Part shown: positions 48,541-60,964 of the stretch, in pieces
Layout of the letters: each line of letters starts with the position of its first letter
Position numbering within the stretch: the first letter of the stretch is position 1
Assembly (NCBI GenBank): GCA_963969395.1
Contig: OZ017803.1
Coordinates: 19,902,001 to 19,966,000, forward strand
From: Pseudoscleropodium purum
Lineage: Eukaryota > Streptophyta > Bryopsida > Hypnales > Brachytheciaceae
Length of the DNA: 64,000 nt
Reading direction: 5' to 3'
Translations under genes and position numbers: made by a program
The notes under the pieces: model-generated
Database searches by the model: none
The model's input: only the letters and a program-made list of their open reading frames with translations
Told to the model about the DNA's origin: nothing

Positions 48541-49462
48541 CCCCTAAAGTCACATATATTGTCCCCTCAGAGGACATTTCAGATGTTGGGTAGGTTCCTG
48601 TAACCTCAATTTTTGGTGAATTCTTTTGAAACTTTCCTGTAAGATAGAAAAAGTGATTAGCTATATGGGAATGTAGTTTTTATTTCAATTGGTGCCTAGG
48701 AGCAAAAGTTATACTACAAAAGCCTAAAATTGAACTCAACAGGCAATACAAAAAAATCGCAAAAAATCAAAATAAATTTTAATTTTATTCCCTTTAAAAT
48801 GTTGTATTTTTTTTACATGTGAAGCTTTGATTTGTTCTATTTGGACTAGTAATGAGAAAGTTAAAGACAATCTTGTTTTTTAGGGTATTTTAGTAAATTC
48901 TTGAAAAAATAACTTGTAGGATTTATTTTTTAATGCAATTTTCACAATTTTCCACAAATTTTTTTTTTAAATGTTTTAATTGCTTGCTAAAACAATCTCA
49001 CCATTGGGATTATTGTCTTTCAATCCCATCTTGGAGCTATTAACAATTTAGTTGTTTTTTCAATCTTGGACCTATTTCTGCTTAACATTTTTTTAAAGAA
49101 TGAAAATCAAGTGTGTGTTTTTTGAATTTTTTTTCTTGGACTTTCAACTCAATTCTTCAACATAAAATTTTTTAAACTCGATGACTAAAGTAAAAAAAAT
49201 TCTACAATTGGTAGTCAAAGTCATCTAAAATTACAAGTCAGTGTTCAAAAAAACTTTATTTTTTAACTTTGAATGCTACTATCTTCCATTCTAAAGGGTC
49301 AAATTTCATGAAAATTTTACTATATGAGCAAAGACAAGTGGAGTACAAGATCCTATTGATAGATTCTAAAAATTTGATTTTTTAGGTTGTGTTGGATGAA
49401 TGCAGTAGAAATGGCAGTTTTGAATGGTTTTTGATAGTAAAATGGCCTTGAGACTTTAGGGA
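48541..49462 (-). mobile_element. TTAA-flanked TIR element, copy 6 (inverted)
   Basis: A 922-bp element with TTAA on both sides (48537-48540, 49463-49466) and ends CCCCTAAAGTCAC and GAGACTTTAGGGA. It lies inverted relative to the copies at 18-19 and 33 kb: the reverse complement carries the GGTCCAAGATTGAAA and CCAAGATGGGATTGAAA blocks and the CAAGGCCATTT left block. It is non-coding. Confidence 0.8.
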
Positions 49463-49466
49463 TTAA

Positions 49467-50226
49467 AGTTAACTTCTAAAATTGTTGTGGGAAATACATT
49501 CTAACCACATTGATCATACTTCTCAAAGTTTTAGCATCAACAATTGTCTTTAAAATGTTGAAGTGTGAGCCTAAACCCTTAAAGATGCTAAAGAACAATT
49601 GTATGCCCAATGCTATTTTGACGGTGCATGTCTTGCCTCATCTTGATAATGTATGTATTTTGCCTAGATATTAACTTAAACATCTAATTATAAATTTTTC
49701 ATTATAAAGAAGTAATGGTATGATAAATTGTTCTCTAGCCCTCATTTAAAGTAAGTATATGATACTTAAAAACATACCAAATTAAATAGAAAATTAGGTA
49801 ATCTATTTAATTGTTACCCTCTATTAAAGTACCGCCATTACTAATAATTCTTGATCACATATAATATGCAAACTACTTGAAGAGTGATCCCGTGCTAAGT
49901 GAATGTCATCATTCACTATAAAAAATCTATGTTTTTTATGATAGATTTTCCTAAACATCCATCTCTTTTTTTGTTAACAACAACATCAAACATAACAACA
50001 AAATGTTACATTTGACATTGTTGTTAACATGGAAATATGTAGATGTATAGAAAAATCCACAAAAAAAACACCAATTTTTTATAGTGACTTCATTCAATTT
50101 AATAAATGAGAGTCCTTTATCAACATAGTAGATTCTTCCTTAATTTATAGGATGCTCAAAAAAAAATCTCATCATCTCATTATGCGATTGATACATAGTA
50201 GGTCAATAGTTCAACAACTTCCCTTA
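49467..50226. other. Intergenic
   Basis: AT-rich, with short inverted repeats around 49910-50085 (TTCACTATAAAAAATCTATG and TTTTTATAGTG). Nothing else is recognised. Confidence 0.4.
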
Positions 50227-50469
50227 CACTACAACAAAATCTGTATTTTATGACTACAAAAATATAACTAAGGATGACTAGTAACTACTCACATTCATAT
50301 TCTTGAAGGCCAACATCTTGGAAAAAAATATGACTACAAATATGACTATTCGTCATATTTTGGCCTTGTACTTCATGGGTATATAGTGTACATCCATTGG
50401 GAATGGCTAAGTACTTCACAGGGAATGGTAGGAAACATATTTGGGGAACATCTAATCATATTTGTAGTC

Positions 50470-50945
50470 ATATTTTGTAGTCATGTCTTTTCACTAGTGA
50501 CATTTTTGTTTTGAGGTAGCCCAAGGAAAATTTGGCTGGGGAACATGTTTAAAGAGCACCTAGTCATATTTTTCCTTGAGTCATATTTTGCAACCATATT
50601 TTGGGAGGAGTTATATTTTGTAGTCACATTTTTTTCAATCATTTTTTTAACATTTTGAGCAACCCAAGGAAAATTTGGGCAAAGAACATATTTAAAGAGC
50701 ATCTAATTATATTTAGTAGTCATATATTTTGGGGAGTCATATTTTGCAATCATATTTTTTTTATAGTCATTTTTTCTCCTTTTTGGACAACCTATGGAAA
50801 ATTTGGACTAGGAACATATTTAGAAAGCATGTAGTTATATTTTGCTTTAGCCATATTGTATTTTAGAGGGGGAATCATATTTTGTAGTCATATTCTTTTT
50901 ATAGTCATTCTTTTACTTTTGAGATAGTCCAAGGAAAAAAGGGCT
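50470..50945 (+). repeat. CACTA left subterminal tandem repeats
   Basis: About four units of roughly 100-120 bp carry CATATTTTGTAGTCATATTTTT, followed by CCAAGGAAAATTTGG and GGAACATATTTAAAGAGCA, with drift between units. They lie within the left end of the CACTA element. Confidence 0.7.
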
Positions 50946-53579
50946 AATCTAAGATGTCCCTCTAGTATTTTGGCTATAGATCCCATTCCTTAGAGTGTTG
51001 ACATAACTCTTTTTCATGCCTACTAAAAATTTGATGTTGTTGTATGTTGTGCCTATTATATAACTCATGTTCAAAAATTTAGGGTGGCATATATTTATAT
51101 TTTAATTTGTAATTTGTAATTTGTCATGGGATTCAAAAAGGAATTAGAGAAAAGTGAAACAATAAACAACATGAGACAATAGATGGATTCATTCCCAGCT
51201 TGGTTTTTGGAAAGGATAGGAAAAGGGTCTCAAAATGCATATTAAATGTGTTTTGGTTCTTTATAGGTGGGTTCTTTTTTAATTGAAATATATATTTGGT
51301 GACAAAGAGAGTCCTATAAAATATTGGTTCAAATATACAAATTGTTGATTTCTTTAATCACAAAGATGGAATATTGTTTAACAAATACATTAGGTCATGA
51401 GGACATGATTACACATGTAGCTCATACACTAATAGATTGGTTGCATTGGCAAATTGACTAATTATATTGATTGATTGTGGTGGTTGGTACAAACTAAGAG
51501 CTAATTAGATTAGTTGATACAAAGTGAAATCTAATGCATTCAAACTAGTGAAGTAGATTGAAGATTGTGGATTTTAGAAAAAACACTTAAAGCTTGAAAA
51601 AAATCTAATTTAAGGAGAAAAAAAAGAGTGTGAAAAAAATTCATACTTGAATGTCCATAGAGCAAAAGCAAGTGAAGAATGCCATTTGTATTTAGAGTCT
51701 AAGTATTTGAATTAGAAATATATAGGTTCCAGGTTGCTACTTAAAGCTTTGGGCATAGTTAGGAGACTAAGTTGACCCCCTTATAGAATTTTGGACTTTC
51801 TATTCAACAAGGATTATTGATTATAATTTGCATAATTGATCAAATGAAATTTTAATGTCTTCAATATATACTTATTTAGCACTTATGAGGATTATATCAT
51901 TACAATTTTTTGATTTCTAGAATTATAAAAAATCAATTAGTAGTAATAAAAATCAAAGATCGAAATTCTAAAATAATCCCCCCAAATGGAAAAAATATAG
52001 AAAAAAATTTGGTAAAAGTCAATAGAGAGAAGTAGAAATAAAAAAAGTTGAAAGAAGCCAATGACAAATAGAATTTCTATCCCTTATTGTAAAAGTTGTT
52101 ATTTAAGTTGTATATAAAGATACAAAAATAAAACAAAAATGAATCTAGACAAGCCTCATGATAAAACTATAATATGCATGTTAGAAAATGGAGATGAGAT
52201 GAAATGGATTCTAAGGCATGTCCTTGAAATTTGGAAATTTATTATTTTTTTCTATGAAAACTATTAGAAATTAGAAGTTGAACTCAAACTTAAAATTTTA
52301 TTAAAATCCAATTGTGAATTCAAATCTCTTGGGTAATTCTTAAAGGTTTTCAAGAACATATCACATTTTTTTTATATGCATAAATATTAAGGAAAATAGA
52401 TTATAATGAAATCAAGTAATAAAGAGCATTAATTTTAGATTAAAAATATCAAAATTCATCTAATTCAAGCTAGAAAGGAACCTTGAATTTAGGTGACATT
52501 TACATTTACAATCCAATCTTGAAAGTATAAGTTAATGTAGACTTACAGGCTAGAAGAAAATGTTGAATAAAGTCTTAAAAAATAAATAAGAGATAGAACT
52601 TCATCTATCCATAATTTTTGCAAGAAAATCCTATTATAAAAATTTACTATTTTTGAATAGGCATACAATACTCTAAAGCTTAAGCTATGAAAAATTTTGA
52701 ATTTTTTTCAACTTGGATTTGGAAATCTAGAACTTTGGTTTAGATTGACCAAAACCATCCAAAACCACCTCAAATTTCTAATTTATATATTTTTTGTTAG
52801 TTTTAATCAAGATGTGAACCACTTCTAGTTTATCGTTAGAAAAAATTTGTTCACTATTTAGAATGCCAATTGAATAATACTTAAATATTCAACTTAGGAC
52901 TTGAAGCCCAAAAATAAAAACATGGTTGTGCATGTTTTATTTCAAGAATATAGTTAAAACACTCACATATGTCATGTATTGAAGTTTGTTTATTTTTTAG
53001 AAAGGTTTTCAACAATGTTATACAAGCCAGAATTTTAGAGGGTCTTTCTAGGCTTGAAAAGTCACAAAATTATTTATATATGAAGATTGAGGCTCATTGT
53101 AGACATGTGCACACGTGTATTGCAATTAAAAGATGGTTGTTTTGATGTTTTGACAAAAATATGCTTAGACTATAAAAGCATTATTCTTTGTTTTGCTTCA
53201 AAAATGCTTTTAAATACCACCTTTATTAAATACTTTCACTCCCACATTTTTTTTGCACATTTTTTTGCTATAATTGTACATGCTTAAGGCCTTGCAATTT
53301 CCCTTCAAGCATTTTGTGTAGTTGTAGTGCAACATGTATTGACTTTGGATCAAATTTGATTGTTAAAATAGCTTAGTTGTTTAGTATACTCATATTTAAT
53401 TAGCTACATGACTATCTCAAGTCATATGACTGGAGCAAGTCATAAGCATGACTAAGGCAAGTTACATGATTAGGGTTTTGAAACCCTAGCCACCGTTTTT
53501 TTACCTACTCTTTAAAGTGTAACATTTGGCTATTTTTTTTCTTTGATTCTTGTTGTCTTTTACATTTTATTGCATCTTA

Positions 53580-53905
53580 GTTCTTGTTTCTTGCTAACTT
53601 TTAATTCTTTCTTCTTTTTGCTTCTTGTTGCTTATTAGTTCAATCTTTACTTGTTGCCTCTTAGATCATGCTTCCTATTGCCTCTTAGTTCATGCTCCTT
53701 GTTTCCTCTTGTTGCTTTTTTCTTCTTGTTGCATCTTATTTCTTGCTTTTTCTTCTTGTTTGATGCATTTTGTTGCATCTTAACTTGTGCTTTTTGTTGC
53801 ATCTTAACTTGTGCTTTTTGTTGCTTTTTGTTACATCTTACATTTTGATTCTTCTTGCTTCTTTTCGCATCTTACCTCTTTGCACTTGCTACCTTTTTCT
53901 TCTTG
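53580..53905 (+). repeat. Pyrimidine-rich low-complexity tract
   Basis: Repeated CTTGTTGCATCTTA and TTGCTTCTTGTTGC words make a T-rich stretch inside the CACTA element. It translates to leucine/phenylalanine-rich peptides that are not a real protein. Confidence 0.65.
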
Positions 53906-54734
53906 TTCCTTCTATCAATATTATTGTGTTTTTTTTTTGTTTACTTATAATTTTTAGAAATATAGTAGTTATAGTGTTATTCTTACCTCTTGTTTCTTTG
54001 CAATTTGTAAATATATAGTGGTTATGGATTTTTTATAATCTTAAATGTATACTACATATTTTGTATTGCCTTAAATCTTTGAAGGTTGATCTATATTGTT
54101 CATTCACTGAAAATTAACCTCCTTGATTGTATATATAGGCACTGGAAGCTAAAATGAAGTCATTGAAAGCTACTTGCAACACTAAAGAAGCAACATCTTT
54201 ACATCTTTGTAAGAAATATACATCCTATAAGAGTGTAGGAATATACATTTATAGAATATCATTGTGATATATTTTGTGTTAGTAACTAATAAATGTTATT
54301 GACAAGAGTCACATTTTTTCTTGCATTTTTTTCCTCTAATGTGATTGTCTCTTGTGTGTCTCAAAAATCAATCACACATACTTGTTTTTAATTTGATGGA
54401 TTCTTTTATTTAACTACTAAACCATATTGGCCCATGATTACAATGCGTCATATTCATTTTGAATGTATGGAAAATGTGACTAGTTCATACCAGAAGCTAC
54501 TATAAACCTCAATTACAAACTACAGACAAATTTAAGAAAGGTCACTCTCACTAATTTAGAATATCATTTGCTTGAGTCGTATTCCACAATATGTCTTCGT
54601 CAAAATATGATTGGTTGTAGTCACATAATGTTCATGGTCATACCAAAAACGTGACTCTATATTTTTCTAAACATGTCTACGTTCATTCATTCAATCATTA
54701 AATTCCTAATAACACTCTATGGAAATTGCCACAT

Positions 54735-55300
54735 TAGCCAAAAGTATGACTCACAAGAATCATATTTCACATTAAAAAAGATTATGACCCACATGGATCA
54801 TATTTCATATCAACAAAAAAATATGGTTCATGAGAGTCATAATTCACATCAATAGAAAAAATGAATTACAAGGATCATATTCCACATAAACAAAAAATAT
54901 TACTCATATTAAAGATCATTTTTTACATCAATAGAAAATATGATTCATATGGGTCATTTATTACATCAACAAAAAACATGACTCACTATAGTCATTTACC
55001 ACATCAATAGAAAATATGACTCATAAAAGTTATATTCCACGTCAATTGAAAATATGACTATACAAAGTCATATGCCATACCAACCAAAATATGACTCACC
55101 ATAGTCATATGCCATGTCAACCAAAATATAATTCACTATAGTCATATTCCACGTCAATGCAAAATATGACTACCTAGAGTTATATACTACATCAACCAAA
55201 ATATAACTCACTATAGTCATATGCTACATCAACTAAAATATAATTCACTATAGTCGTATTCTACGTTAGTGCAAAATATGACTACATATAGTCATGTGCC
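54735..55300 (+). repeat. CACTA right subterminal minisatellite
   Basis: Many units of about 45-60 bp of the form AAAATATGACTCA..AGTCATATTCCACATCAAC, each containing a short inverted pair TATGACT/AGTCATA. Unit length is irregular and units drift. It is part of the right end of the CACTA element. Confidence 0.75.
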
Positions 55301-55559
55301 ACATAGGATTTTTATCTTTGCTCGGGTAGCTCAAAAGAAAGTCAAACCTCCAAGGGTAGTCAATGTATATGCCACATTGGTAAAATATGGCGTATTATAC
55401 TCCCAATCTAGATGACTACAAATATGACTAGTTGGTAATGACTAAATCTAGTCATATCATGTGTCATCTACAGTGGTTTTAGCAAGAGTCATATATTGAG
55501 ATTTTACGACTCACTATAGTCATATTTTGTAGTCATAAAACACCCATTTTGTTGTAGTG

Positions 55560-58004
55560 AATTACATCACATACGTTTTGGACATCTCATTTCCTAAAAA
55601 AGTGAAGTTGGAAAGTATCCTTAGTAAAAATATTCTCCCTCTTGCACACAGTAAATCTGAAATTTATTTTAAAAAATGTCACATGGCACTACATTTGTTA
55701 TTGATTTGTACTCTTATTTTTCTTTTATATAGATATCCCACTATCCATTTTAAAAGGAATTTTAAAAACTAAGTTTAACAACACTTGGTGCTTAAAGAGT
55801 GTGTTATATTCATGTCGGTTTTATTCCTCTAAATGGATTCTTTAACCTCCTACCTTCAATCCAGCAACCCTCCTCAAAGAAACAGGTTGAGTTGTACTCT
55901 TATTTTTTTCTTTTATATATCCCACCGTCCATTTCAAAAGAAATTTAAAAAAATAAAAAATAACAAGTCAGGGTAATTAATTATTCTACTTAAAGAGGGT
56001 TCTATTTTTATGGTATCAGTATAGCGGTAAGTTACTTCTGAAATTAGCTCAAGAGTAAGATCATCTGCTCTTAAAACGACCTTTAAAGAACTGATTGCAT
56101 TTGGGGGGAAGCTTAACTCCTTGAAACAATTTTCAGTAAATTTTAATAGGCAGAAAAATGGAATTGGCATCTAATCCAAGTTGTTTTGTATTTTTGGATC
56201 TTTGTGGAATTAGTACAAGTTTTTCAAGTAAAAATGCAGTGGTCACTATAAGTGCCCCCTCCTGAAATGCACAATATTGGTACATTAAAGAAAGCAAATT
56301 ATACCCTTGTGTTAGAGGTTGCTTGTAGAGTAGGGGCACTCGTAGAATAGTCTATGTGAATTCAAGTTTTGAAAGTAATACCAATACAAAGAGATTGAAC
56401 GAATGCCAACCCTATTGTATTAGTGCCAATTTTGTGAAATTAGTTCTTTGTATCAATTTTGATTATCTCAATCTTAGGGAACCGGATTGAGTTATTTTTT
56501 TTCTTTTTTAATCTCAAAGTCCTTTTGAAACTAATAAATAACAAAAAAATTTGATCATCTCAAAACTTTTGATTACATACTTCAAAAAATGTTATTTGAT
56601 TCTCCATTAGAATTTAATAGTGTTTTTTTAAGACGGACACACACAAATTTGAACCTTTCCTAAGACTACCATCAACACTTTGTGTACATCACCAAAATTA
56701 ACATGTATGTATATTGAAGAAACAATTTTAGAACATCTACCAAATAAAATTTTGGCCCTTTATAACCTACTTACAATATCCAAATGTTGCATTCATAGGT
56801 GTGCTAGAGCCTCCTTTCACTTGTTCACAAGAAAATATGAAAATTTGACTAGTCTAATAATAATAGTAACTAGACACAAAAGCAGAGAGTAGCATTTGGG
56901 GGGAGACCCATCTTACTTTTTAGAGCTTCAGATTTTCAATGAGGAAATTCATCCATCAAAACTAATTATCCTTTCTTATTATTTCCTTGTATTGATTAGC
57001 TCGTATCCAACATAACAAACTATACCACCAAATCCTATAACACTATCTTTCACTGTGTGTACACCTCCTAAATCCATTATGTACCTATGTGGAAGAAACT
57101 ATTTTAGAACCAAACTTTGTTCCTCAGTAACTTTTGCATATGGTATCCAAATGTCACATTCTTTGGTGCGCTGGAACCTCCTTTAAAGTGCAAACAAGAA
57201 AATCAGTAAAAATTTGACCAGTCTAATAATAGTAACTAGTCACATACGCAAAAAGTGGCGCTCGGTTTTTGGGGTAAGGTTACCCAACTTACCTAAGCTT
57301 AATGGCAGAACATGAGAACATTTCTTGCAGCAAGTTTGAGGAGAAAATGCTCACCCTACAGTCAAAATTCAAATCTTTTACTCTAAGCTAATTTAATGCA
57401 GCTGGCACTATTTATTGTCTAGATGCTGCAACTGGAAAATTAACGGCATGTGAAAGATTGGCAAATGCTTCCTGTTACAATGCTAGTTAACCTTAAGTTG
57501 TACCCAAGTGATTGAAGATAGTAATATTCATTAAAATGTAGATCTTCTACAGTCAAAAAATATATATATTTAATGCAGTGGTCCGCCATTTGTTTAATAA
57601 GAAAGAAAGAAAAAGAAAGAAAGAAAAAAAGATATCTTCATGTCCTGTTTGTGGTCACATCTGTTGAAGTGGTGAATATTTGAAAAACAATTTATGCGTG
57701 AAAATCAAACTGATCCAACTATGTGACGGAGTGCTCCATATGATTTTCAATGCCTAATGAAGACCAGTGATCCCAGAACTAGTTTGTAGAATTTAAGGTA
57801 GGAGGTCCATGGATACACCATCTAAGGGCTGGAACTAAATATTCGGGAGGCTAAACATCTTGAAAAAAAATTCAGAAAATTTTCCTTGAAAGACAAGTAG
57901 AATTGACATCTAACCCAAGTCACTTCATATTTTTTGAACCTTTGTGAAATTAGTTACAAAATTTTTAAGTTGGAGAAAAGTGGTTATTTGTGGTCATCAG
58001 AAGT
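55560..58004. other. Intergenic with local segmental duplications
   Basis: Three direct duplications are visible: about 55708 and 55893 (TGTACTCTTATTTTT); 56109-56312 and 57848-58333 (the second interrupted by a MITE); and 56660-56930 and 57045-57310 (GTGCTAGAGCCTCC / GTGCGCTGGAACCTCC, AGTCTAATAATA). A short AAAG microsatellite lies at 57597-57632. No gene is recognised. Confidence 0.55.
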
Positions 58005-58283
58005 CATTAGAGGATTTTTGGGGGGTCAGGAGGGCCATTTTAGGCTTGTTCTCCAGACCCTATTCCCATTCTTCTTGTTGTCACTTTCATTTTTTTTGAA
58101 AGAAAAAGAAAATTTAACTTGGAATGGAAAAAACAACGAAAAAAAAATTTCATATTTTTTCAAAATTTTCTTGGTGACGTGGCAGTTGCCATGCCACTTC
58201 AAGCAACAACTACGAGGTTGTTCCCCTAACGTTGGCAACCTAGGGAATTCATAGCCCTCCAACTTGCTAAAAATCCTCTAATG
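58005..58283. mobile_element. Small TIR element (MITE), superfamily unclear
   Basis: A 279-bp segment with terminal inverted repeats CATTAGAGGATTTTTG and TAAAAATCCTCTAATG. It interrupts a sequence that is continuous in a paralogous copy at 56109-56312. No target duplication is obvious. The short open frames in it are incidental. Confidence 0.6.
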
Positions 58284-60780
58284 GACCACCTCCGAAAATG
58301 TATATAGTTGGTACATTGAAGAAAGCAAAATGAAACTCTAAGTCATGATCGCTTTTGATGCCCTATCAAAGTTCAATCCTTCTACTTTAATGCAATATTC
58401 TACCTTCAAGACAAGCAAGCATCAACTTTGGCTACCTTGACAATGAGTGGCATTTAAAAAAATAAAAAATAAAGGGTTTTGCAAGTTGTAAAGAATTATT
58501 GGGAGTACTATAACCCAAAATTGTCTAAATAGATGCTAATTCCAATATGGAGGAAGTGACAGATTGGCTATCAAATTTTATTGGTCGTTGCACTCTTGGC
58601 TAAAATCTAATTTTTTCAAGGATTCTATCCTATGTACATTTAATTAGCTACTAAAAACTCTTAGTAGCAATGGAACAAATTTTAGCTAGTTTTGTGAACG
58701 TTGGTGAAGACTTTCAATTGTTGAAAAGTAAGTTTGTAGAGGCCAAATGAAGCTCCTAACTTTTTTTAACTTTTTTTTTAAAAGAACAAAGCTCCTAACA
58801 TAAGGACACTTTAAACCTAGAGGCAAGGTCATTCCCTTGAGGTCAATTGTACAAATTTCACCCTTTCGTCCTATCACAAGTGAGAATTTTAGACATTTGT
58901 CCAATTACATTTGAGGATTTCAAGCCTCTTACACAATTAGTTGGCCAGATCTCTAGATGTAAATTGTCCCTTACATGTGGCCTAGCATGGCCTCATGTTT
59001 TCAATTGGGTCACTAAAAATTGGCACCAATTCCTCAAAACTTAGCTTGGCTTAGCAATCATCTGAATTTTCATCATTTTAAAGAATCGATACTATTAATA
59101 TGACTTTTACACCACCATGCATGGTAGAATTTGATTTGAAAGAGATGGAATTTGTTTGAAAAGTCATAGTTTTCTAACTTCAAGGAACACTACCATGTAA
59201 TTTAGATACATGGCAAAATATTCATTCATTATTTCACAATTAAAAAGGATGCTTTTGGACTGCCATTCTAATTGTGTAGAAAGTTTAAAGAACCATATTC
59301 AAATCTAAATGTATAGGTATAGTCCCCCTAGGGATGACTTATAGAAAAGTATATGTTATTTTTTGCTTAGTTTGACCTCATATGAATCATTTCTCTAGTC
59401 TTTACAAACCATATGTCTATGACTAGTAGTGGGGAATACTTGACCCAATAAATTAGTAAAATTGTAATAGTGGATCTTAACAATGTAAACTTAATATTTT
59501 AGATTTGTATCACATTTAATGTTTGGCATGATTTAAAAAAAGTGATTGAGATATTAAAAAAAAAACATGCTAGCTTTCTAGGAATATAATTTATTATTTT
59601 AATTGGTACCTATGGGCAAAATTTATGCCACACTAAATTCAAAAAGCTCTAATTTGTTTAACCTTGAAATATAACTAATCAGAATAAAATGAATTGAGTC
59701 TGTTGTGTAGATAAAAGATGATTCTATTAATAAAATAATTGATGATTTAGTTTCTCCTCCCATTATGAATCTACTTGTACTAAATTTTTTTTTTAAGGAA
59801 TGGACATCATTATTTTTATTTATTTTTGAATAAGCCAATCTAATTCTTCAATATAAGAAATATTTAAATTCAAAATCAATGGTGCAAAAATTTTAAGTTA
59901 CAAGGAACCAAAGTCCTCTAATTAATTTAGGCAACACCTCAAAAAAACATGTTATCATCACTTTAAACAAAAGTATCTTTTAAAAAAACATTTTTTTACA
60001 ATCTTTACTGTCACTCCTTTTGGGATTTCTTCCACTCACTCTCATAGTAGTCTTCAAAATCATATTTAGTAATAAATTTCAATACATCTTTGGATTATAT
60101 TCACTTTACTTCAATTTTCAAAGTATAAACGCACTCCTAAATATGAAAGATCTGCTATTTTTTCTTTTTATATATTCATTTTAATTGAAAATTTCAAACA
60201 ATAGTTATCCAAGAATTTCTAGCTTAATAGAATTGATTGTAAATTTTTTTCAAATTTGTAAAGGTTTGTTAAAGGACGTCTTGCTAGGAGTCGTTCAAAA
60301 GTGTTTCCTTCAAACACAACATCCAGATTCCATCAACCCCATTTTGGGTGCTTAAAAAGTTTTTATCTTCTGTTCTTTCTTGACATTCTCAAACTCCAAT
60401 TTACGGTTCTTCATTTTAGATACTTCATGGTTAACTCTAATAAGTAAATATTTAATAAAAAATTACAAAAATAAGCATATTTTCAATTGCAAGGAAAATA
60501 TGGTTTAAATCATGTTATAGTAAAAAATTGATTGTAAGTCATTGAAAATGATATTATTTAGCAAGTCAAATGAATCTCTTCAATAAAATTCTAGTGAAAT
60601 AGAATGCTATGAAATTTTTAAATCCTTGATCTTAAGCTTTGAAAGACAGTGAAGGACCGTAAGTAAAGGGTGAAATTGGATCATCTTTGTCAATTATTTA
60701 ATAGTTCTTAGAAAGTAAGGTTCATAAGATGGTAAAGATAGAAATATTTTTTGAGATTCGTTTTTCAAAAAACAATTTTT
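58284..60780. other. Intergenic, AT-rich
   Basis: No gene or element ends are recognised. Confidence 0.45.
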
Positions 60781-60964
60781 TAATGATTTTAATCTATTTT
60801 TAGAACTATTTTCCACCAAAATTTCCATTATTTATTTCTACATTTCATCAATTGAATTTTGCTTACGTTGATTAATGATTTTAATCTATTTTTAGAACTA
60901 TTTTCCACCAAACTTTCCATTATTTATTTCTATATTTCATCAATTAAATTTTGCTTATGTTGAT
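60781..60964 (+). repeat. 92-bp tandem duplication
   Basis: Two adjacent units starting TAATGATTTTAATC (60781 and 60873) differ at only a few positions. Confidence 0.88.

Larger units (their letters stand above)
50227..55559. mobile_element. CACTA (En/Spm-type) element, apparently non-autonomous
   Basis: The left end CACTACAACAAAAT and the right end, its exact inverse for 14 bp, extend to a ~37-bp terminal inverted repeat with few mismatches (shared TTTTATGACTACAAAA). Both subterminal zones are dense in AGTCATATTTT on the left and its inverse AAAATATGACT on the right, the arrangement of transposase-binding repeats in CACTA elements. The 3-bp flanks do not match (TTA 50224-50226, AAT 55560-55562), so the duplication is lost or the ends have drifted. 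The 51-54.4 kb interior is AT-rich, with no transposase frame seen. Confidence 0.8.

Noticed and set aside
54735..55300. Regular short repeats that might suggest a CRISPR-like array
   Set aside because: Units are irregular, spacers are not unique, and the whole array is the subterminal zone of a CACTA element in a plant genome.
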